Below, one piece after another: positions 4,616 to 8,303 of a stretch of DNA of 8,303 nt (its first letter is position 1; every line of letters begins with the position of its first letter). Location: positions 1 to 8,303 of the forward strand of contig CALMIT010000733.1 in assembly GCA_937864255.1 (NCBI GenBank), given 5' to 3'. This stretch comes from an uncultured Saprospiraceae bacterium (GTDB taxonomy: Bacteria > Bacteroidota > Bacteroidia > Chitinophagales > Saprospiraceae). The position numbers and the translations under genes are program-made. The notes beneath the pieces were generated by a model that searched no databases, was not told the origin of the DNA, and was given only the letters and a program-made list of their open reading frames with translations.

Positions 4616-6676
4616 TTATTTACTTAATTCTTCAAAAACAGATTTCCAGTTTTGTAAATGTGAAGAATCTGACGGTTTAAAGATACTCTTTAATTTAGTG
4701 TAATTTATGATCGCATTTTCAATTCGCGCTAAAAAATATTTAATTCGACTCTTTTCGTCAGTACTTTTAAGCGTCTCAATTTCTTCGTGTATGTTTTCAA
4801 GAAAATGCAATTTATTATTAGGTGCTTTAATTATTTCAATGTATGATTTATCAGAACAATAATTACAATTGCAATAGCCTATTGTATCGAATATCTGCTT
4901 TAATTTAACGGGTGTTGTTCTATTAATAGCTATTGTACCTAATAACTCAGGAAAATAATATCTTTCGAACATATTGTAAGCTTCATTCGCTTCTTTATAT
5001 AAATCTTCATAAAAGTTTTCAAACCTTGCAGTTCCAGTTGAAAAACCACTTATTCCAGCAGAAATCAGTCCTAAGCCAATTCCAGGACTTACTCTACCAG
5101 CAATAACAGGTTTTTGTGTAAATTGTTGTAAAGTTGTCAATGTCGTGATATAGTGAAATAGTGAGGTAGAATTAGTTTCATTACTAATGTTGTCAACATA
5201 AATCAAATAGCCATCACACGCTAATGATGAAAAAATGTTAAGGAAATCTTCTTTAAAAGTATTGTCTATTAAACTTTCACTGTTAATACAAATGCCAGCA
5301 TAAAGAGGTATGTCCTTAATTAAGGAATTAGAATTTTTATAATCAATACTTTCTTTAATCAATTTTATGTCAAGGTCGAACCATTCTTCAACAGGATTTC
5401 TTCTATGTGTCGCAGGAATATTTGTGTTGTGTACATAATGAAAGGGTGTTAGCAAGATATTTGGGGATAGATTTGCTTGCGCGTCTATTACTTGCTTAAC
5501 ATATTCTTTCTTTTTTAAATTATCTGACAAATATTGTGGGGTTATAATATTAAATTTTGAAGGCGCATATGGTAATTCTTGTAAACCTTTGACATCTTGT
5601 TGAGCAGAATACGCAAGCCGAATTGTTGCAGGATCAATTATTACATTAAAATCATCATTTGTAATTAACGATAGTAAATTTTTCTGTTGATTTTGATAGT
5701 TTATAGGGAAAATTACATTTTTTTTATTTGTAAATCTTTTAGAAAATGTCTCAAAAGCAGCTTTTTCATTCCAGAGCCTAATGTATACTCTTATCGAAGT
5801 ATCATAAGTGGGAATTATGACACTACCATTGATATTTTCTATTACATTTTTTAATTCCGTCGCACTTTGGTACCTTTTATATGGTACTTTTTCTAATAAT
5901 TTAAGAATAATATTTTCTATTTCATTGTTGATCAATGTTACCCATCTTCGTGGAGGAATAGGTGGTTCATTGATAATTTTATTGAAAAGTTCAGGAATAC
6001 TTAAAGACTGGTAGGGCAAATTATTTGTCAACATTTCATATAAAATAAGCCCTAATGTGTATAAATCACTTCTTTTATCAATCTGTTTGCTGTCTTTCAC
6101 TTGTTCAGGAGACATATAGATAGGAGATCCCATTATTTCTCCGGTAGTAGTGATTGAAGTGTAGTCAATGACTTTTGAAATCCCATAATCAAGAATTTTA
6201 ATATCATTTCCATTTACAATGATATTTTCTGGCTTTAAATCTCGATGGATTATACCGGTTTCATCATTATTTCCACGAATTGAGTGAAGAGCATTTATTC
6301 CATCCAAAATTTTTAAAAATAGCTTAATTGCTTCATTTTCGGATAGGGACTTTTGATTAAGTACCTTTCTAAGATTTATTCCTTGTGCAAATTCCATAAC
6401 AAGAAAGTATGAAGGAACATCGGAAACTGTCTCTTTGAAATGATCTACATAGGCAATTAAATTGGGATGAGAAACAGACTTCATAATCTCAATTTCTCTT
6501 CTAATGCGATTATTTTCACCTTTTTCTCGGTATTCTTTCAATACGTAATCTTCTCGGAATATTTTTATTGCGTACAAATGGCTATTTTTTTCTGCTTTAT
6601 AAACAGAACCAAACCCACCACTATCAATGAATTCAATTATTTTATAACCTTTTATTTCTGTTCCAAAAATGCTCAT
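4616..6676 (-). CDS. Ser/Thr protein kinase fused to a TIM-barrel-like domain with TGT/DpdA-like zinc site
   Basis: A 686-residue, apparently cytosolic protein with no membrane segment. Residues 11-280 form a complete Hanks-type kinase: glycine loop DSGGFGSVY (18-26), AIK lysine K38, C-helix Glu (E61 or E63), HRDLKPEN (144-151), DYG in place of DFG (163-165), activation loop with TSITTTG then MSPE, SDLYTLG (D204) and the late Arg R268. No PASTA repeats follow. Residues about 290-600 show alternating strands and helices (NVIIDPATIRLAY, NILLTPFHYV, IPLYAGICI, DGYLIYVDNI, KPVIAGR, GISGFSTG), as in a TIM barrel. Then come C602-x-C604-x-x-C607 and H630 in LHFLENIHEEI, the arrangement of the zinc site of tRNA-guanine transglycosylases. 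The TGT resemblance is my reading, not a search result. A helical tail follows. A possible weak promoter element, TAATTCTG on the minus strand at 6699-6706, precedes it. The gene heads a two-gene unit with the nuclease. Confidence 0.85.
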   Translation of the reverse strand: MSIFGTEIKGYKIIEFIDSGGFGSVYKAEKNSHLYAIKIFREDYVLKEYREKGENNRIRREIEIMKSVSHPNLIAYVDHFKETVSDVPSYFLVMEFAQGINLRKVLNQKSLSENEAIKLFLKILDGINALHSIRGNNDETGIIHRDLKPENIIVNGNDIKILDYGISKVIDYTSITTTGEIMGSPIYMSPEQVKDSKQIDKRSDLYTLGLILYEMLTNNLPYQSLSIPELFNKIINEPPIPPRRWVTLINNEIENIILKLLEKVPYKRYQSATELKNVIENINGSVIIPTYDTSIRVYIRLWNEKAAFETFSKRFTNKKNVIFPINYQNQQKNLLSLITNDDFNVIIDPATIRLAYSAQQDVKGLQELPYAPSKFNIITPQYLSDNLKKKEYVKQVIDAQANLSPNILLTPFHYVHNTNIPATHRRNPVEEWFDLDIKLIKESIDYKNSNSLIKDIPLYAGICINSESLIDNTFKEDFLNIFSSLACDGYLIYVDNISNETNSTSLFHYITTLTTLQQFTQKPVIAGRVSPGIGLGLISAGISGFSTGTARFENFYEDLYKEANEAYNMFERYYFPELLGTIAINRTTPVKLKQIFDTIGYCNCNYCSDKSYIEIIKAPNNKLHFLENIHEEIETLKSTDEKSRIKYFLARIENAIINYTKLKSIFKPSDSSHLQNWKSVFEELSK

Positions 6677-6817
6677 AAAATTCCATTTTTATATTGTCCA
6701 GAATTATTAGATATCCAAAAACGAAAAAATAAAGCGAAACCAAGTTTGCAGCCCTTTGCAAGATTAATCATTTCCGATTTACATATCAAGCCACTTTCTC
6801 CACTTCATCCCTCCCAA

Positions 6818-6846
6818 TGTACGAAGCGCAGGTTTCGCTGTACGAA
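6818..6846. repeat. 8-bp direct repeat TGTACGAA, copies 21 bp apart
   Basis: TGTACGAA occurs at 6818-6825 and 6839-6846, two helical turns apart, in the 226-bp spacer upstream of the kinase gene. The sequence between the copies contains GGTTTCGCT (6831-6839), the reverse complement of AGCGAAACC at 6733-6741. The spacing suits an operator bound on one DNA face, but short repeats like these can arise by chance. Confidence 0.3.
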
Positions 6847-6902
6847 AGTGCATTCTCAATGATCGAAGGTTTTGGAAAGTGAGGTGTAAGGGGGGCATTT
6901 TT

Positions 6903-7286
6903 TTATTTCGAGACGTGGATGTGGACGATTTTCCAGCGCCCGTTTTCTTTCACCAGCACATTGGTCTCTTTCAAAAAATACAGTTGCTCATTGCCCTCGG
7001 GACCGTAGGCGCCGCGGGTGTAATAAGTGACCACGGCTGTATTTTCAAAAACCTGCACATCCGGTTGCAGTTCCTGGAAGAAATGAACCTGCGTGCGCCC
7101 TTTGCTCAGCGACCATTCAAATTCGTCGCGGTCGTCCTGTTTGCCGTCTATCCGGTAGGGGCTGGAAGGGATGAACAGCGTCAGCGCCTCGTGGATGTGG
7201 GTGAAATATGCCGCGGCGTCGTTGCGCGCGAAGCAATCGTTCCAGGTTTTTACCACCTGCAAAATTTCTTTTTCCTGATCCGTCAT
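6903..7286 (-). CDS. NTF2-like (SnoaL/DUF4440-type) protein
   Basis: A 127-residue protein of the cone-shaped NTF2-like fold, whose members bind small ligands or act as small enzymes. It opens with a helix (EKEILQVVKTWNDCFARNDA), continues with YFTHIHEALTLFIP, then the curved sheet strands TQVHFFQELQPDVQVFENTA, TAVVTYYTRG and LKETNVLVKENGRWKIVHIHVS. The ending GRWKIVHIHVS is a hallmark of the DUF4440/SnoaL_3 group, and the length is normal. There is no signal sequence. It starts at ATG 7286, 52 bp after the AraC-type regulator on the same strand, so it may be the regulator's target or in its transcript. The ligand or reaction cannot be told from sequence. Confidence 0.82.
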   Translation of the reverse strand: MTDQEKEILQVVKTWNDCFARNDAAAYFTHIHEALTLFIPSSPYRIDGKQDDRDEFEWSLSKGRTQVHFFQELQPDVQVFENTAVVTYYTRGAYGPEGNEQLYFLKETNVLVKENGRWKIVHIHVSK

Positions 7287-7338
7287 TTTTTGTGGGTTGA
7301 ATGAAGTGAATAATGCCTCAAATTTACCCGCGGGCCGG

Positions 7339-8142
7339 TCAGGGCACTTTAGAAATATTGCGCTTTTTAAATTCGGAGGGCGAACTTCCGGTCAGTCTGC
7401 GAAAGGCGAAGGAAAAATTTTCGAGGCTGTTGAAGCCGGTTTCAAAGGACACGCGGCTTGCCGGCAGTCCGGTGCGGAGCAAAATTTTTGCCTGCTCGAT
7501 GCGGGTGCGCAAAAGATAGTCGTAAGGCGTGTAGCTGCTGATTTTTTTGAAAGCGCGCACGAAATGGAAGGGACTGAAATTCGCGACCGCAGCCAGGTCG
7601 GCGATTGTCAAATCATCCGCAAAATGTGCATGAATAAAGTCTTTCGACCGGTCTATTTGTTTTATGATGTGCAGATTTTCGCGCTGCGCCTGCGGCGCGT
7701 CTGCAAAACAAATCGAGTTTGCTATTTCAAAAATGAGTTGTTCTTTCAGCAATTCGTCTTCGCCCAAAGCCAGCGAAGCAAACCTGCGCAGCAGCACTTC
7801 CGTCCGGACGCTGCGCCGGAAAAGCGCGGCGGGCTTGTCGAATTTAAAAAATGCCTCAAAATCTTCGGCGGGTTTTAAAAACTGGAAAGACAAGGTCAGG
7901 TCGCTTTCAAATACGCCGGATTTCAGCACGGTAAAGGAGGTCTGCGCTTTTTCCAGCAAGACGTGATGGGCGCTCACCAGCATCTGCTCCCACCCGGATT
8001 TGTAATAAAAACAAGCCTGCAAAGGAAAGGAAACGGAGGGAAAAAGATTGAAATCCTGTTCGGCATAGCCCGCGGAGTACGCCGCCGATATCAGCAGCAC
8101 ATTCAGCGACTCGTTCCGGTATGCCGTTTGAAATCTGACCAT
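7339..8142 (-). CDS. AraC-family transcriptional regulator
   Basis: A 267-residue DNA-binding regulator. The C-terminal third is a standard AraC module with two helix-turn-helix units. The first spans about 180-201 (IADLAAVANFSPFHFVRAFKK). The second spans about 229-250, with GFNSLENFSFAFRRLTGSSP close to the family pattern GFxxxxxFxRxFKxxxGxxP. The N-terminal 150 residues have strand-rich character (FQTAYRNESLNVLLISAAYS, SFTVLKSGVFESDLTLSFQF) but I cannot name a ligand domain. The ATG at 8142 lies 7 bp after the stop of the DUF1801 gene, so the two are probably co-transcribed. It may control its own operon or the NTF2-like gene downstream. The assignment as AraC type is firm; the regulon is unknown. 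Confidence 0.9.
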   Translation of the reverse strand: MVRFQTAYRNESLNVLLISAAYSAGYAEQDFNLFPSVSFPLQACFYYKSGWEQMLVSAHHVLLEKAQTSFTVLKSGVFESDLTLSFQFLKPAEDFEAFFKFDKPAALFRRSVRTEVLLRRFASLALGEDELLKEQLIFEIANSICFADAPQAQRENLHIIKQIDRSKDFIHAHFADDLTIADLAAVANFSPFHFVRAFKKISSYTPYDYLLRTRIEQAKILLRTGLPASRVSFETGFNSLENFSFAFRRLTGSSPSEFKKRNISKVP

Positions 8143-8149
8143 TGGGCGC

Positions 8150-8302
8150 TCAGGTTTTCGGGGTTTTCTTTTCGGCTCTTTCGCGGTTTTGCGCTATCCT
8201 GAATTTTACAATTTTGGCTATCAAATCCAGTAGCAGCGGCTTGTCGAAAGGAAACTGGATGGTTCCTTTTCCCGAAGTTTTGTAAGGCGCAAAATCTTTT
8301 TC
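8150..8302 (-). CDS. DUF1801 (YdhG/iron-chaperone-like) protein, C-terminal 50 residues
   Basis: The minus-strand frame is open from the window edge to TGA at 8150-8152. It encodes EKDFAPYKTSGKGTIQF, then PFDKPLLLDLIAKIVKFR and a Lys/Glu-rich tail. The pattern Y-K-x-x-x-G-x-x-x-I-Q-F-x-x-D-K-P-L...L-I-x-K-I-V is the C-terminal half of the small DUF1801 domain (YdhG, sometimes called iron chaperone, with a frataxin-like fold). The start lies outside the window. It is followed by the AraC-type gene after 7 bp. Its function is poorly known. Confidence 0.75.
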   Translation of the reverse strand, partial: EKDFAPYKTSGKGTIQFPFDKPLLLDLIAKIVKFRIAQNRERAEKKTPKT

Positions 8303-8303
8303 A

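Noticed and set aside
3941..6795. AAGCCACT at 3941-3948 and 6788-6795 as target-site duplication flanking the cassette
   Set aside because: An 8-bp match between two spacers of about 250 bp is expected by chance, and the left copy falls inside the nuclease coding end.
7297..7878. 193-codon plus-strand frame
   Set aside because: It is antisense to the AraC-family gene, whose two helix-turn-helix units are unmistakable; the plus frame has no domain.
1..8303. CRISPR array, tRNA or rRNA genes, transposase or integrase
   Set aside because: No regularly spaced repeats, no cloverleaf or rRNA-like sequence and no mobile-element protein were found in any frame.

Overview
The window looks like a chromosomal segment of a member of the Bacteroidota (a Saprospiria- or Chitinophagia-like lineage is my guess). 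The basis is the order of the respiratory genes, the weak ribosome binding sites, and a small CPMC-motif membrane protein next to the oxidase genes. Base composition is moderate at both ends and clearly AT-rich in the middle.

Positions 1-2565, plus strand: the 3' end of a haem-copper cytochrome c oxidase operon. It holds subunit III (5' end outside the window), a subunit IV-type small membrane protein, a degenerate SCO-like protein broken by an in-frame amber codon, a DUF420/CtaM-like assembly protein, and an 88-residue secreted, membrane-anchored protein with a CPMC motif. A perfect 14-bp GC-rich hairpin separates subunit IV from the SCO-like gene.

Positions 2606-3424, minus strand: an exported protein made of kinesin-light-chain-type TPRs, convergent with the oxidase operon. 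Positions 3525-3937 are mostly non-coding. They hold one possible 42-residue membrane ORF and a cluster of short inverted repeats, ending in a perfect 13-bp inverted repeat.

Positions 3938-6676, minus strand: the most interesting part, an AT-rich two-gene cassette. The first gene encodes a 686-residue protein with an intact Ser/Thr kinase domain joined to a long C-terminal region. That region looks like a TIM barrel ending in a CxCxxC...H zinc site of the kind seen in tRNA-guanine transglycosylase (TGT)/DpdA-like proteins. Twelve bases downstream lies a 221-residue PD-(D/E)XK-type nuclease with a probable winged helix inserted between its active-site halves. The combination resembles a horizontally acquired anti-phage or genome-conflict system, and I do not recognise it as a named one. 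That role is inference.

Positions 6903-8302, minus strand, normal composition: an NTF2/SnoaL-like protein, an AraC-family regulator, and the 3' end of a DUF1801 (YdhG-like) gene. The last two are 7 bp apart and probably co-transcribed.
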